From CAYQOX01 sp964419335 (GTDB lineage Bacteria; Hinthialibacterota; Hinthialibacteria; Hinthialibacterales; Hinthialibacteraceae), in NCBI GenBank assembly GCA_964419335.1, contig CAYQOX010000007.1, positions 58,073 to 122,072 on the forward strand: 64,000 bases of DNA. The letters are read 5' to 3'. Both the position numbers and the translations under genes were made by a program. Position 1 is the stretch's first letter. Each line of letters opens with the position of its first letter. The notes under the pieces were generated by a model. The model was not told the origin of the DNA and searched no databases. It worked only from the letters and a program-made list of their open reading frames with translations. This document shows positions 8,045-18,300 of the stretch, in pieces.

Positions 8045-8592
8045 GTACTTTTAGTCGTGTTGCTGAAGAGGAATCACCAAAGATCCCATACCAGCCGAGA
8101 GAAGAAACGCAAAAGGATGAAAACCGAGAAGAAGATGCAATACATATTGTTAAAAAGAATATGTATTGGTCAATGGGAATCGGGGTGATTCCTTTGCCCT
8201 GGCTCAGCATGTTGGGAACGGGAGGCATGCAGGCTAAAGCCTTGAAAGAATTATCTGATTTGTATGGAATTCCTTTTTCTAAACATAAAGCCAAAAATGT
8301 CATCGCTTCCCTGATTAGTGGATTAGGTACCCCTTTCATGGCCTCCCATTTTATACGTTCGACCTTCTTTCTATTTCCAGTGTTTGGACCGTTGATTTAT
8401 ATGACTGCGACCCCCTTATCGGCAGGTGCACTGACTTATGCTACAGGAAAGGTTTTTATTCAACATTTTGAGTCAGGCGGTACTTTTCTCGATTTTAATC
8501 CTCGCAAGGTACGAGAATATTATCGAGAACAATTTGAAGAAGGTTTGTTGCTTTCTTCACAAATCAAGCAGGAGAGAAAAACCTCCTCGTAA
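8026..8592 (+). CDS. DUF697-family membrane protein, left copy
   Basis: The start is the ATG at 8026, inside the end of the ParA gene, with GGAGG ten bases upstream. The 188-residue protein has a charged N-terminus of about 45 residues. Then comes the DUF697-type core: KKNMYWSMGIGVIPLPWLSML, KALKELSDLYGIPFSKHKAKNVIASL, two hydrophobic hairpins (about 95-135), and TYATGKVFIQHFESGGTFLDFNP. A paralogue at 50322-50882 shares NMYW.MGIGVIP, A.KELSDLY and GKVFIQHFE.GGTFL.F. DUF697 domains also occur at the end of some small GTPases. The function is unknown; membrane association is clear from the hydrophobic segments. It lies between ParA and the phosphopantetheinyl transferase and near the SPFH/ABC pair, as does its paralogue. 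Confidence 0.8.
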   Translation: MARSNLSTFSRVAEEESPKIPYQPREETQKDENREEDAIHIVKKNMYWSMGIGVIPLPWLSMLGTGGMQAKALKELSDLYGIPFSKHKAKNVIASLISGLGTPFMASHFIRSTFFLFPVFGPLIYMTATPLSAGALTYATGKVFIQHFESGGTFLDFNPRKVREYYREQFEEGLLLSSQIKQERKTSS

Positions 8593-8595
8593 TCC

Positions 8596-9255
8596 ATGAC
8601 TCTTGTTTTAACAGCACGTTTTCATTCTTCCTTGTTGGAAGAACGATGGAATACGTATCTCAGAGATCTCCCCCATTTTCTGAAAGACGAAATTATGCGT
8701 TATCGCCGGTGGGAAGATCGCCATTGTGTTCTATTTGGGAAACTTTTATTACGCGATGGTTTGAAGCGTTATCGTATTGATCCCAAGGTTATTTCACGTT
8801 TACAAAAGAATGCTTACGGTAAGCCGTTTATTCCAGGTACTCCTCATTTTTCCATATCGCATTCCGCGCAACATATCATTTGTGCTTTTCATCCAAAGGC
8901 AGAAATTGGGGTAGATATAGAACCTATTCGCCCCATTGACTTGACACCTTTCCAATCGTACATGTCCGATCAGGAGTGGCGCGATATTTATCGATATTCA
9001 CCGCCTGAAGTGGGATTTTTCCGTTATTGGGCAATCAAAGAAAGTGTGATTAAGGCTGATGGACGTGGTTTATCCGCTCCGTTGGAGGCGATGGATATTC
9101 AGGAAAACGTCGCATTTTTGCAGGGGCGAAAATGGTTTATTAAAGAGTTGAAGTTATATCCTGGGATGGCTTCTTGGGTGGCAAGTGGGGAGGCTCTTCA
9201 AGATTTAGAAATATGTGAAATTCAGTATTGCGTTGAAAACAAAATTATTGATTGA
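8596..9255 (+). CDS. 4'-phosphopantetheinyl transferase, Sfp type
   Basis: The 219-residue protein carries the three hallmark motifs of Sfp-type enzymes: FSISHS (about residue 90), IGVDIEPIRP (about 113, with the magnesium-binding Asp and Glu) and FFRYWAIKESVIKADGRGLS (about 142-160, the WxxKES/A motif). It transfers phosphopantetheine from coenzyme A to the conserved serine of ACP and PCP domains. The window has seven such carriers: three ACPs (S835 of the first PKS, S2137 of the second, S989 of the hybrid) and four PCPs. The ATG lies three bases after the stop of the DUF697 gene, so it is in the ParA operon. The end overlaps the convergent SPFH gene by eleven bases. Its proximity to the cluster makes it the obvious activating enzyme. 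Confidence 0.95.
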   Translation: MTLVLTARFHSSLLEERWNTYLRDLPHFLKDEIMRYRRWEDRHCVLFGKLLLRDGLKRYRIDPKVISRLQKNAYGKPFIPGTPHFSISHSAQHIICAFHPKAEIGVDIEPIRPIDLTPFQSYMSDQEWRDIYRYSPPEVGFFRYWAIKESVIKADGRGLSAPLEAMDIQENVAFLQGRKWFIKELKLYPGMASWVASGEALQDLEICEIQYCVENKIID

Positions 9256-10348
9256 GATTGTCCTCGAGCAGTTCTTCTTCTATTGGTTGGTTAAATTGAT
9301 CAAAGGTATCGGTGGCAGAAGGGGTTGGAATGTTGAAATAATCGGTGGAGTCGAGAATTTCTTGAGCCATGGTGGAGGAATAGGGAATCCCAGAGGTTTG
9401 TAGTCCCAATTTGGTGCTATTCATGATAAGAGGCAGGCCGTCTTCGGGTCCGCCTACAACAATAACCCTGGCGTTGGGTGAAGTCGCCAGGTCGAGAGAA
9501 GCCTCGATCCCTTTCCATTGTAAAAGTTGTTTGGAGATCCCTTCGGCGACAATGTCTTGAAAATCACGTATTCCCGAGGCCATGATCACTTTGCGTTTTG
9601 CTTCTTCTTCTGCTTGCATTAGGAGATATTGGTATTTTTCGGCGTTGTGCATCTCACGGAGTTTTTCCTCGATGGCTTGCTCAACCAAAGAAGGGAGGGT
9701 GATTTTGGTGATAAGAAGATCATCAAGTTCGATATATCTTTCGGTTAATTGCAATAAAGCCTCGCTCAGGGCGGCATCCAGCATGCCATATTCTGCTCGA
9801 TAGAGTTCTTCAGGGTGGTATTTGCCCACGACGAAGCGCAAGGAGGCCTCGATTTCAGGAATGATGACAGTTTCGACATAATCTGGCCCAATATATTTAT
9901 GTAAATAGTTTAAGTCGGTACTCTCTCGGCTGGGGTGAAAACGAATAGAAACAGTAAATTTAATATGTAAGCCGTCTTGGGCAAGGATGTTAAATTCTTC
10001 CTGCACTTGTTGTTGACGGATATTGTAAATGTGGATTCGATCGAAGGGCCAAATGATGTACAGGCCTTCGCCGAGGGGAGGTTTGTCGACCACGGTCCCG
10101 CCAAAGCGCCGGTAATAGACTCCCCGCTCTCCGGAATGGATGGTGATAACGATGTTATTCCAAAACAAGATGATGAGGAATACAAGGATAAGGCCGAGGA
10201 TTTCAAACTTCAATCGGTGGCGTTTGAACCATTGTTTCAAGCGAGTAGAGCATTTGTGTTGAGACGGAGAGGCTTGATTCTCTGGCTGGGATTGTATATA
10301 AAAGAACGATTGATCATTTGTTTTCATAATGGTTGTATTATATTTCAT
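9245..10348 (-). CDS. SPFH/band 7 membrane protein, left copy
   Basis: The 367-residue protein has a basic cytoplasmic N-terminus, one membrane helix (FEILGLILVFLIILFWNNIV, about 49-68), then an SPFH domain starting GERGVYYRRFGGTVVDKPPLGEGLYIIWPFDRIHIYNIR. A charged helix follows (MHNAEKYQYLLMQAEEEAKRK), then a Ser/Thr-rich tail of about 60 residues ending LLEDNLNQ. SPFH proteins such as HflK/HflC and prohibitins form large membrane rings that scaffold proteases or microdomains. The gene starts eleven bases after the stop of the ABC exporter, so the two are cotranscribed. The same ABC-SPFH order recurs on the other side of the cluster at 47311-50018. Coupling of an SPFH ring to a peptide exporter is unusual. 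Confidence 0.88.
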   Translation of the reverse strand: MKYNTTIMKTNDQSFFYIQSQPENQASPSQHKCSTRLKQWFKRHRLKFEILGLILVFLIILFWNNIVITIHSGERGVYYRRFGGTVVDKPPLGEGLYIIWPFDRIHIYNIRQQQVQEEFNILAQDGLHIKFTVSIRFHPSRESTDLNYLHKYIGPDYVETVIIPEIEASLRFVVGKYHPEELYRAEYGMLDAALSEALLQLTERYIELDDLLITKITLPSLVEQAIEEKLREMHNAEKYQYLLMQAEEEAKRKVIMASGIRDFQDIVAEGISKQLLQWKGIEASLDLATSPNARVIVVGGPEDGLPLIMNSTKLGLQTSGIPYSSTMAQEILDSTDYFNIPTPSATDTFDQFNQPIEEELLEDNLNQ

Positions 10349-10359
10349 TTCCAGGCTTG

Positions 10360-12006
10360 TTAAAAATTCTTATTGATTTCGTGATTCATTGGTTCCAAAC
10401 GGCCATAATCCATCCGATAAATACGATCAGCGAGGCCATAATATTTGTCATCATGGGTAATGGCAATAATCGTCTTGCCTTGTTTCACCAAATTTTGCAG
10501 ATAGACCTCATAAAAGTATTTCCTAAAGACTGGGTCTTGGTCGGCCGCCCATTCATCATACACATGGATTTCACGATTTTCTAACTCGGCTAATGTCAGA
10601 GCAAGTCTTTTTTTCTGACCCATCGAAAGGTCTAGGCTGGTAATCGTGCCATCTTTTCGAATTGAGGTTTTATCGTGAATTTGCATTTCTCGCAATAATT
10701 GTTGAACCCGATCGGGATCAATTTGGTCTATACCGTAAGCCCGATCAAAGAGATGGGGTGATTGAAAAACTGCGGCAAAGTTGGCTCGATAGTGGGCGGG
10801 GGGGTGTTCAGTTATGTCTTGCTGGTTATGGAGGATCGTCCCTTGTTGGAGGGGATAAAGGCCGGTTAACACTTTAATTAAGGTGGTTTTTCCGGCGCCA
10901 TTACCTCCCATGAGAAAGATGATTTCCCCGCGATTTACTTCTAGACTAATGGGGCCGATCCCAAACGTTGTTTCGGACACGTGATGATCGTATTGGAAAT
11001 ATACGTTATTCAAGCGCAAGTTAGCAAACTTCGGGGTAGAAATACGGCTATCAGGAGGGATCAGAGGTTCCTCAGGTAATTGTTGTAAATGTTGGCATAT
11101 TTGGTTTAAACTTTTGACTGAGATATTAGCCCGTTCAATGTAAGGGAATGAGCCGACGATTTCTTGCAACGGTCCGGTCGTTACAAAAAGAAGGATGGTC
11201 ACTACTTGAATAAGGTTGTTTTGGGAAATTTGGATGATTTGGGGGAATATAAAGATCATGAATGCGAGAAGCAAGTATGAGAAGATCTGAGCAAAGATAA
11301 TCGAAAAATTGAGTTTGGTCGAAGCATGAATTTTTAAGTTCTCAGTTTCATTGGCGGTAGAGAGAATATGGTTTTGAAAGAGATCCTGGTTACGAGGTTC
11401 ATGGATTTTAATTTCTTGAAAACCATCAATCATGTGATTGATGTAATCAAAAAACTGGTTTTCTTTTTCTCTTGCTTCGGTTAGGTATCTTTCATGCTCT
11501 GATCGTTTAATACGATAAAGTTGGATCCCCCCAAGCAAAAGGATGAGAGTAATAAGCAGTGCGTGCAAGGAAACAAAACCAATATATACAAAGGCGATGA
11601 GCATCAGGGTTAAAGAAGAAAGCATATTGGAAATGGAATTGGCGGCTTGAGAAATGAGGAGCATCTCTTGGGTGAGGAGGGTATGAATAGGATGCTGCTC
11701 TATCCTTTCAAAGGGAAGCAGGGGGATGCGTCGAATGAGGTTGGAAAACTGGGTTCGTGTGGAAGCGATCAACGTTTCGATCATTTCACTGGAACGATCC
11801 ATGGTGTACTTTTGTAATCGAACATAGGCAAAGATTGCGACACAAAATAAAAAGAAATATCGGAGTTGGGTATCGATTGTGGCATTGATAGAAAGAATAA
11901 TTAAAAGTATGATAACGAAATTTAATAGTCCAGCGAAGGCGAAATAGGCGAGAAACCGGGGTTCAAAAATACCGGTTTTTTCTTTCAAAAATTGCAAAAA
12001 TTCCAT
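10360..12006 (-). CDS. SyrD/PvdE-like cyclic-peptide-type ABC exporter, left copy
   Basis: The 548-residue half-transporter has about six membrane helices in residues 15-310 and an ATPase domain. The Walker A is GGNGAGKTT (about 366), the signature LSMGQKKRLAL (about 460), the Walker B merges into IHVYDEWAADQDP, and the switch His is in ITHDD. The phrase DEWAADQDPxFRKYFYEVYL is typical of the SyrD/PvdE family, which exports or matures non-ribosomal peptides such as syringomycin and pyoverdine. It probably works as a homodimer in the inner membrane and moves the hybrid peptide product to the periplasm. A paralogue of nearly equal length lies at 48390-50018. Confidence 0.9.
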   Translation of the reverse strand: MEFLQFLKEKTGIFEPRFLAYFAFAGLLNFVIILLIILSINATIDTQLRYFFLFCVAIFAYVRLQKYTMDRSSEMIETLIASTRTQFSNLIRRIPLLPFERIEQHPIHTLLTQEMLLISQAANSISNMLSSLTLMLIAFVYIGFVSLHALLITLILLLGGIQLYRIKRSEHERYLTEAREKENQFFDYINHMIDGFQEIKIHEPRNQDLFQNHILSTANETENLKIHASTKLNFSIIFAQIFSYLLLAFMIFIFPQIIQISQNNLIQVVTILLFVTTGPLQEIVGSFPYIERANISVKSLNQICQHLQQLPEEPLIPPDSRISTPKFANLRLNNVYFQYDHHVSETTFGIGPISLEVNRGEIIFLMGGNGAGKTTLIKVLTGLYPLQQGTILHNQQDITEHPPAHYRANFAAVFQSPHLFDRAYGIDQIDPDRVQQLLREMQIHDKTSIRKDGTITSLDLSMGQKKRLALTLAELENREIHVYDEWAADQDPVFRKYFYEVYLQNLVKQGKTIIAITHDDKYYGLADRIYRMDYGRLEPMNHEINKNF

Positions 12007-12241
12007 CAGGGTTTTATCTCACCTTGTCATTTTGAATGGTTTTGGGTCATCCGGATAGAATCGATTCAAAAAAGGTCGAGAAGGATTCACTTAAGGATTC
12101 GTGTAATCTCTAACCACCTATTTCAAGTCTTTGGCTTTTCTAAAGTAGTTTGGACACATCATAATTACTTCCTTGATAAAAATCTATACTTCGTACAATG
12201 ATTTCTGCGTAACCAAATGAGTTTATGCGGGTATCAGTGTC

Positions 12242-12265
12242 CTTGAAATCTCTATGGATTTCAAG
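12242..12265. promoter_or_regulatory. Palindrome, possible operator upstream of the PKS-NRPS operon
   Basis: CTTGAAATC (12242-12250) and GATTTCAAG (12257-12265) are perfect nine-base inverted repeats separated by six bases. They sit about 60 bases upstream of the proposed -35 box, a plausible place for an activator or repressor dimer. No regulator gene of a recognisable one-component family is in the window, so the binding protein is unknown. A weak hairpin terminator for readthrough is the alternative reading. Confidence 0.4.
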
Positions 12266-12322
12266 TGAAAATGAAATTTTTAAAATTTATAAAAAAAATG
12301 GCAAAATCTTTCTCTTTTGATT

Positions 12323-12350
12323 TTGTAAAAAAAGCGTTTAGTGATATGAT
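12323..12350 (+). promoter_or_regulatory. Candidate promoter of the PKS-NRPS operon
   Basis: TTGTAA (12323-12328) and TATGAT (12345-12350) are separated by 16 bases. The spacing and the -10 box are good for a housekeeping sigma factor. It is the best match in the region upstream of the first PKS gene. Confidence 0.45.
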
Positions 12351-12496
12351 AAGTGTGCTTTTCTTAAATTTAAGTCATAATTAAGTTTGTAAAATAATAT
12401 TACAAATAGAGAGATGTACTATTGATTTGAACTATCTCATAACTACTGGTGCATCATCAATGATATTTTTTAAGCGAGTTACTACGTAAATTGGAT

Positions 12497-15304
12497 ATGA
12501 TGAATTTATTTAATGACCCCATAGCCATTGTTGGAATGGGATGTCGGTATCCAGATGGGGCAAATCTACCTCATTTATTGTGGACGATTCTCAAAGAAAA
12601 AAAAGACTGTATTACCGAGATACCAGAAGAGCGATGGGATTACAGAGATTATCATAATAGCGACAATTCTATTTCAAAATGGGGGGGATTTCTTCAAGGT
12701 ATAAAACCGGATGAATTCGATGCGGCGTTTTTTGGTATCGCCTCAGGTGAAGCCACCTCGCTTGATCCGCAACAGCGTTGGTTATTAGAAGTCTCGTGGG
12801 AAGCGTTGGAATATGGGGGGATCGATCCCCGTGAATTACGGGCTCGGAAGGTCGGCATTTATATCGGGATTAGTACGCATGACTACCTAAACGGGACGAT
12901 CGCTTCTCAAGATCTCCAACGTATCTCCCATTATAGTGGAACAGGCTCTTCCTTTAGTACCGCTGCGGGAAGGCTGGCTTACTTTTATGGAACTTATGGG
13001 CCCGCACTGTCGCTTGATACGGCTTGTTCTTCTTCTCTCGTGGCCTTTCATCAAGCCTGCCAATCATTGCGAATGGGGGAATGTGATATGGCTATCGTCG
13101 GGGGTGTTAATGCACTCTTGACGCCTCATTTGCATGTTTATCTGTCCAAATTAGGGGTGATGTCTCGAAAAGGACGATGCCAGTCTTTTGATCAGAGTGC
13201 TGATGGGTATGTGCGATCAGAAGGATGCGGGGTGATGGTACTGCAACGATTGGCCGATGCGAGGCGTGAAGGTAGAACGATCTTGGCTCATTGCATTGGT
13301 TCTGCTGTGAATCAGGATGGTCATGGTGCCAGTTTGACCGCTCCTAATGTATCGGCGCAGGAACAATGTATTCGTCAGGCTTTGCGACAAGCGAAGATTG
13401 ATGCTCGCGAGGTTGGATATATTGAAGCGCATGGTACTGGGAACCCTTTGGGGGATGCGACGGAATTACAAGCACTGGGAAGCGTTTTTGCTTCCGGGAG
13501 AGAGACGCCTTTATGGCTGGGGTCGGTCAAATCCAATATTGGACATCTAGAAGCAGGAGCAGGAGTCGCAGGATTAATCAAAACTGTGCTCATATTTCGT
13601 TACGGCATGATTCCCCCAAATCTTCATTTCAAGCAGCCGTGTGATGCATTTACTTCCTTGGATCAAGTATTTCGAATACCAAAAAACACTGTGGCTTGGG
13701 AGAGAAATAAGATTCCTAGGCGTGCGGGGATTAGTTCGTTTGGGTTTAGCGGAACGAATGCGCATGTCATCTTAGAAGAGCCGCATGATGAGGTTGAGAA
13801 TAGAAAGCCATCGAAAAATTTCGAGGATCGACCGGTACATATCCTTACTTTCTCGGGAAAAAGTAAAAATGCTTTACACGAATCTGTATCTCAGGGACTG
13901 ACATTTCTTGAAAAACACAATTGTTCACTCGCGGATGTGGGTTACACATTGAATGCCGGGCGGGCTCATTTTGCCCACCGGTTTGCAGTATGGGGGAATA
14001 GTGTAAATGATGTTATTTCACAACTGAAAAATCGGTTATGGGAACAAACAGAGGTGGATCTTGCCAAAGAACTGGTTTTTACTTTCACTCCTTTAACCAA
14101 GCGCGATAAAGAAGGCGTGAAAGAATTCCTTCGTACGAGTCCTGTTTTCTATACAGAGTTCAAAAAATGGGATGATGTTACGCAATCAAAGGGGTTGAAA
14201 TCTCTGTTCTTATATATACAAAACGACGGAGATGCAGGCGGTTTGGAAGAAGAGTTCGTTCTTCAAACTTCACTGTTGTGTATATTGTTTTTACTGTGGA
14301 ATTCGTGGGGGGTTGTATCCAAAAAATTGATTGCTCAGCCCTCAACCTTACTTGCAGCACTGTACTGCAGTGAAATTATTACCATGGAAGAAACGGTGGA
14401 ACTTTCTTGTTTTCTTTCTCAAGAAAACAAGCCCTTGTCAGATGAAAAACTCGCTTCAATTGGGCAAAGAAGTTCGCAGTTGACATTATTTTTTGATACA
14501 CAGAAGGAATGTAATTTTAATCGGGCATGGTTAACAACACTGAAAGATCGTTTTACTCTTGATTTACAGCATTCACCTCATTTTCATAAAGAAGTTCATT
14601 TTGATTTACGCCTTGGCATGTGGAGTAAAGATGAAGTTTTGAGTTGGAATCTGATATCTAAAACGTTATGTGCGTTGTCAATGCAAGGTTGGGATATTAA
14701 CTGGAAGGCTTTTGATTCGCCTTATGAGCGCAACGTACTATGTGAAATGCCTACCTACCCATTTCAACGAAAAAAATATTACATCAATCCTATGGAGCCT
14801 TTATTGCAAAAGATTGTTAAACCGGTCAATCCAAAAAGAAACCTTGAAACGCAGGATATTCAAGAAAGGTTGTGTTCATGCATTAAAGGGAAGCGAGGTG
14901 AATATTTGAAAACTTGTATTCATGATACGGCCCTACATATTTTGGGGGATGTCACCTCGTTGGAATATGAACGTCCATTGGTCGAACAGGGATTTGATTC
15001 ACTCACGGCGGTAGAATTACGCAACCGCTTAGCGAAAGACTTGGAATTATCCTTACCGGTGACCCTGCTGTTTAATTATCCTACCATACAGGCCTTAGCG
15101 GATTATTTAATGGAAATCATTCCATGGGACGATTGGACAAATGAAGGAAAGACAAAGCCGTCTGAGGAACAAGAGGAGTCGAATATGGAATCGATCCCGG
15201 ATGAGCTTCATAAGACTTTAACCGATGAAGAAATGAAACATCTTGATGGGTTGGATGATGAAGAATTAGAACAATGGATCAAAGACGATCTAGAATCAAT
15301 TTGA
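12497..15304 (+). CDS. Polyketide synthase module: KS - inactive AT - ACP
   Basis: The product is 935 residues from the ATG at 12497 (a TTG at 12491 is possible). The KS domain (about 5-425) has all catalytic residues: DTACSSS (C177), EAHGTG and NIGHLEA. The following region keeps the outline of a KS-AT linker and AT, ending in the normal post-AT linker MPTYPFQRKKYY. The AT motifs are destroyed: FTGQG reads FTFTPL, and the GHSxGE nucleophile motif reads AQPSTLLAAL around residue 616, so the His and both Gly are lost. The ACP (about 800-875) has GFDSLTAVELRN with S835. There are no reductive domains and no acyl-CoA ligase or other loading domain. An acidic C-terminal tail (TDEEMKHLDGLDDEELEQWIKDDL) looks like a docking region for the next protein. 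It is the first enzyme of the line, ten bases before the next gene. Confidence 0.92.
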   Translation: MMNLFNDPIAIVGMGCRYPDGANLPHLLWTILKEKKDCITEIPEERWDYRDYHNSDNSISKWGGFLQGIKPDEFDAAFFGIASGEATSLDPQQRWLLEVSWEALEYGGIDPRELRARKVGIYIGISTHDYLNGTIASQDLQRISHYSGTGSSFSTAAGRLAYFYGTYGPALSLDTACSSSLVAFHQACQSLRMGECDMAIVGGVNALLTPHLHVYLSKLGVMSRKGRCQSFDQSADGYVRSEGCGVMVLQRLADARREGRTILAHCIGSAVNQDGHGASLTAPNVSAQEQCIRQALRQAKIDAREVGYIEAHGTGNPLGDATELQALGSVFASGRETPLWLGSVKSNIGHLEAGAGVAGLIKTVLIFRYGMIPPNLHFKQPCDAFTSLDQVFRIPKNTVAWERNKIPRRAGISSFGFSGTNAHVILEEPHDEVENRKPSKNFEDRPVHILTFSGKSKNALHESVSQGLTFLEKHNCSLADVGYTLNAGRAHFAHRFAVWGNSVNDVISQLKNRLWEQTEVDLAKELVFTFTPLTKRDKEGVKEFLRTSPVFYTEFKKWDDVTQSKGLKSLFLYIQNDGDAGGLEEEFVLQTSLLCILFLLWNSWGVVSKKLIAQPSTLLAALYCSEIITMEETVELSCFLSQENKPLSDEKLASIGQRSSQLTLFFDTQKECNFNRAWLTTLKDRFTLDLQHSPHFHKEVHFDLRLGMWSKDEVLSWNLISKTLCALSMQGWDINWKAFDSPYERNVLCEMPTYPFQRKKYYINPMEPLLQKIVKPVNPKRNLETQDIQERLCSCIKGKRGEYLKTCIHDTALHILGDVTSLEYERPLVEQGFDSLTAVELRNRLAKDLELSLPVTLLFNYPTIQALADYLMEIIPWDDWTNEGKTKPSEEQEESNMESIPDELHKTLTDEEMKHLDGLDDEELEQWIKDDLESI

Positions 15305-15313
15305 GGTGGTTTA

Positions 15314-18300
15314 ATGAATCAATCCAATGAAAGCCAAGTGCTAAAAAAAACCTATATTGCTTTAAAGAAAACCCAAAAGCGGGTGGAAGAATTAGAAAAC
15401 GCCCAGCGTGAACCTTTAGCGATTATTGGCATGGCTTGCCGATTTCCCGGGGGAGGAAATACACCTGAAGCGTTTTGGGATTTGCTGAAGAATGGTGTCG
15501 ATGCGAGTAGTGAGATTCCTGAAGAACGGTGGAAATCACAAACTTTTTATCATCCTGAACCCGATACTCCTGGAACCACCCATGCTCATCGTGCGAACTT
15601 TCTAACATTACCAATCGATGAATTCGACGCTCCTTTTTTCAATATATCCGCCAAAGAAGCCCGGGCCATGGATCCCCAGCAGCGTTTGCTCATGGAAGTC
15701 TCTTGGGAAGCCATGGAAGATGCAGGATTAAATGTAAGTCGCTTAAATGGTAGTCGGACAGGGGTGTATGTGGGGATTTCCAGCGATGATTATTCGCTAG
15801 CGCATCGACATTCGGGAGATTATGGGCAAGTAGATGCCTATTCATTGACAGGAACGTGTTTTGCGCCCGCGGCGGGACGGCTTTCGTATTCCTTTGGTTT
15901 TGAGGGACCGTCTATGGCGGTGGATACAGCTTGTTCTTCCTCGCTGGTGGCATTGCATTTGGCTTGTCGGGGATTGAGAAATCATGAGATGGATATGGCT
16001 TTGGTCGGGGGAGTGAATTTAATCTTAACTCCATCTTTCCATATTTGTTCAACCAAGTTAGGCACGATTTCACCTGATGGACGGTGTAAAACTTTTGATG
16101 CTTCGGCCGATGGCTATGGACGCGGTGAAGGCTGCGGAATGGTCGTGATTAAGCGGTTATCAGATGCGGTTCGCGATGAGGATCCTATCCATGCGGTGAT
16201 TCGTGGTACGGAGGTCAATCAGGATGGGAAGAGCAATGGCTTAACTGCCCCTAATGGACGTTCCCAAGAAAAAGTGATTCGTAGTGCGTTGGCGAATGCG
16301 GGATTATCTCCAGCGGATATTAATTATGTTGAAGCCCATGGTACTGGAACCTCGCTGGGGGATCCTATTGAGGTGGAAGCGATTGCTCGCGTGATGGAAG
16401 AATCGCACACCCGAGAGAATCCCGTGTGGATCAGCTCCGTAAAAATCAACATTGGCCATTTGGAGGCCGCAGCGGGGATTTCTGGCTTATTTAAAGTTAT
16501 TTTATCTATGCGGCATGATACCTTGCCTCCACATTTTCACTTCAAAAATCCCAATCCTTATGTTGACTGGGAGCAATTGCCCGTAGAAGTCCCGACACAG
16601 CTAACTTCATGGCAAAGGAATGACAAACCTCGACGTGCTGGGATCAGCTCTTTTGGTTTTAGCGGGACCAATGCCCATGTCGTTGTGGAAGAGCCCCCAT
16701 CGGTGAAAGAGGAGCAGGAAGGTCAGCAGCCGATAGAAATTCAAAGCAGGAAAGATCGGTCGTCTTGTCTCTTGCCTTTGTCGGCTCGTAGTGAAAATGC
16801 ATTAAAAGCATTAGCAAAGAACTATGTCCGTTTTATAGAGCACAGTGATGTTTCGATTGCCGATATATGTCATACCGCAGGTGTGGGTCGTACCCATTTC
16901 AATTACCGTATTTCCGTAATTGGTAAAGATGCGGATGAAATCAAAACGAACTTGGAGGCGTATACCCAGGGGAAAAAGGCGGCAGGACTCAAGCAAAATG
17001 ATGGGGTTTTATCTAAACCCAAGGTGGTTTTTCTGTTCACTGGTCAGGGCTCACAATATGTAGGGATGGGTAAGGAACTTTATGATACATCGCCGGTCTT
17101 TCGAGATGCTATGGATGCCTGCGATGCAGGTTTACGTCCCTATCTAAATGAGTCGCTTCTAGAGTTACTCTATAGCGAAGGCGCAGATGATACGCGGTTG
17201 ACCCAAACTCAGTTTACCCAGCCAGCGATCTTTGCCATAGAATATGCGTTAGCACAGCTTTGGATGTCGTGGGGGGTGATACCCGATAAGGTTGCGGGAC
17301 ATAGCATTGGAGAATATGCAGCGGCGTGTATCGCGGGAGTTATGAGCTTAGAGGATACACTTCGCCTTGTTGCCGCAAGGGGAAGATTGATGCAATCACT
17401 TCCGGGTAATGGAACCATGGCGGCAGTGTTTGCCCGGGAAGAAGACTTGCTCGCTCAGTTGGATTTCGAGGGGAAAGAAGTTTCCATCGCTGCTGTGAAT
17501 GCGCCGGGTTCGGTTGTCCTTTCAGGAGAACGTGGACAAGTCCAGGAGATGATTGAGGAGTTAAAGAAGCGAGGAATCTCTGCGAAGCAACTTAATGTTT
17601 CCCATGCGTTTCATTCTCCATTAATGGACCCTATTTTGGATGAATTTAGACAGATTGCCAATGAGATCACTTATCATGATCCTGAAATTTCCATCATTTC
17701 GACCGTAAGGGGTGGAGAGATTCAGGATGGGGATTTCACCAGCGCCGAATATTGGACAGAACAAATTCGGAAGCCGGTACGTTTTTGTGAAGCGGGTGAG
17801 AGGTTAAGTTTGGATAGTTCTTCTCTCCTGCTTGAGATCGGGGCAATGCCGATTTTGGCAGGACTCATGAAGCGGATTGTGACAGAGGACACTTGTACCA
17901 TTTTATATTCAATGAAAAAAGGCGAAGAGGAATGGAAAAGTTTGCTTCACGCGTTGGGTGAAGTTTATATTCATGGAATTGAAGTTGGTTGGCGGGCCTA
18001 TGATCAAGCTTATAAACGCAAGCGCGTATCCTTACCTTTTTATGCTTTTCAACGCAAAAACTTCTATATGAATCCGGTTCGAGAACAAGGCCCCGCCGGT
18101 GGCGGACACGCTTTCACAGAGGATAGCCATCCCTATTTAGGTGAACGTATTGATAGTCCCATTATGGGAGAAGATTCTACCTTATTTCAGGCTTTGTTTA
18201 GCGAGCCGTGGCCTGACTTTTTACGTCAGCACAAGATTTTTGGGAAGATTATTTCTCCCGGGGCGGCGCATTTGTGTATGGCTTTATCGGCTTGGCGTAA

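Larger units (their letters stand above)
12007..12490. other. Divergent regulatory region of the megasynthase operon
   Basis: This AT-rich stretch of nearly 500 bases separates the minus-strand exporter from the first PKS gene. It contains a perfect palindrome at 12242-12265 and a candidate promoter at 12323-12350, both listed separately. I see no gene in it. The leader from the promoter to the PKS start is about 140 bases and carries no clear Shine-Dalgarno sequence. Confidence 0.5.

Noticed and set aside
10333..10584. Plus-strand frames within the left exporter and SPFH genes
   Set aside because: They lie opposite strongly conserved ABC and SPFH motifs and have no motif of their own.
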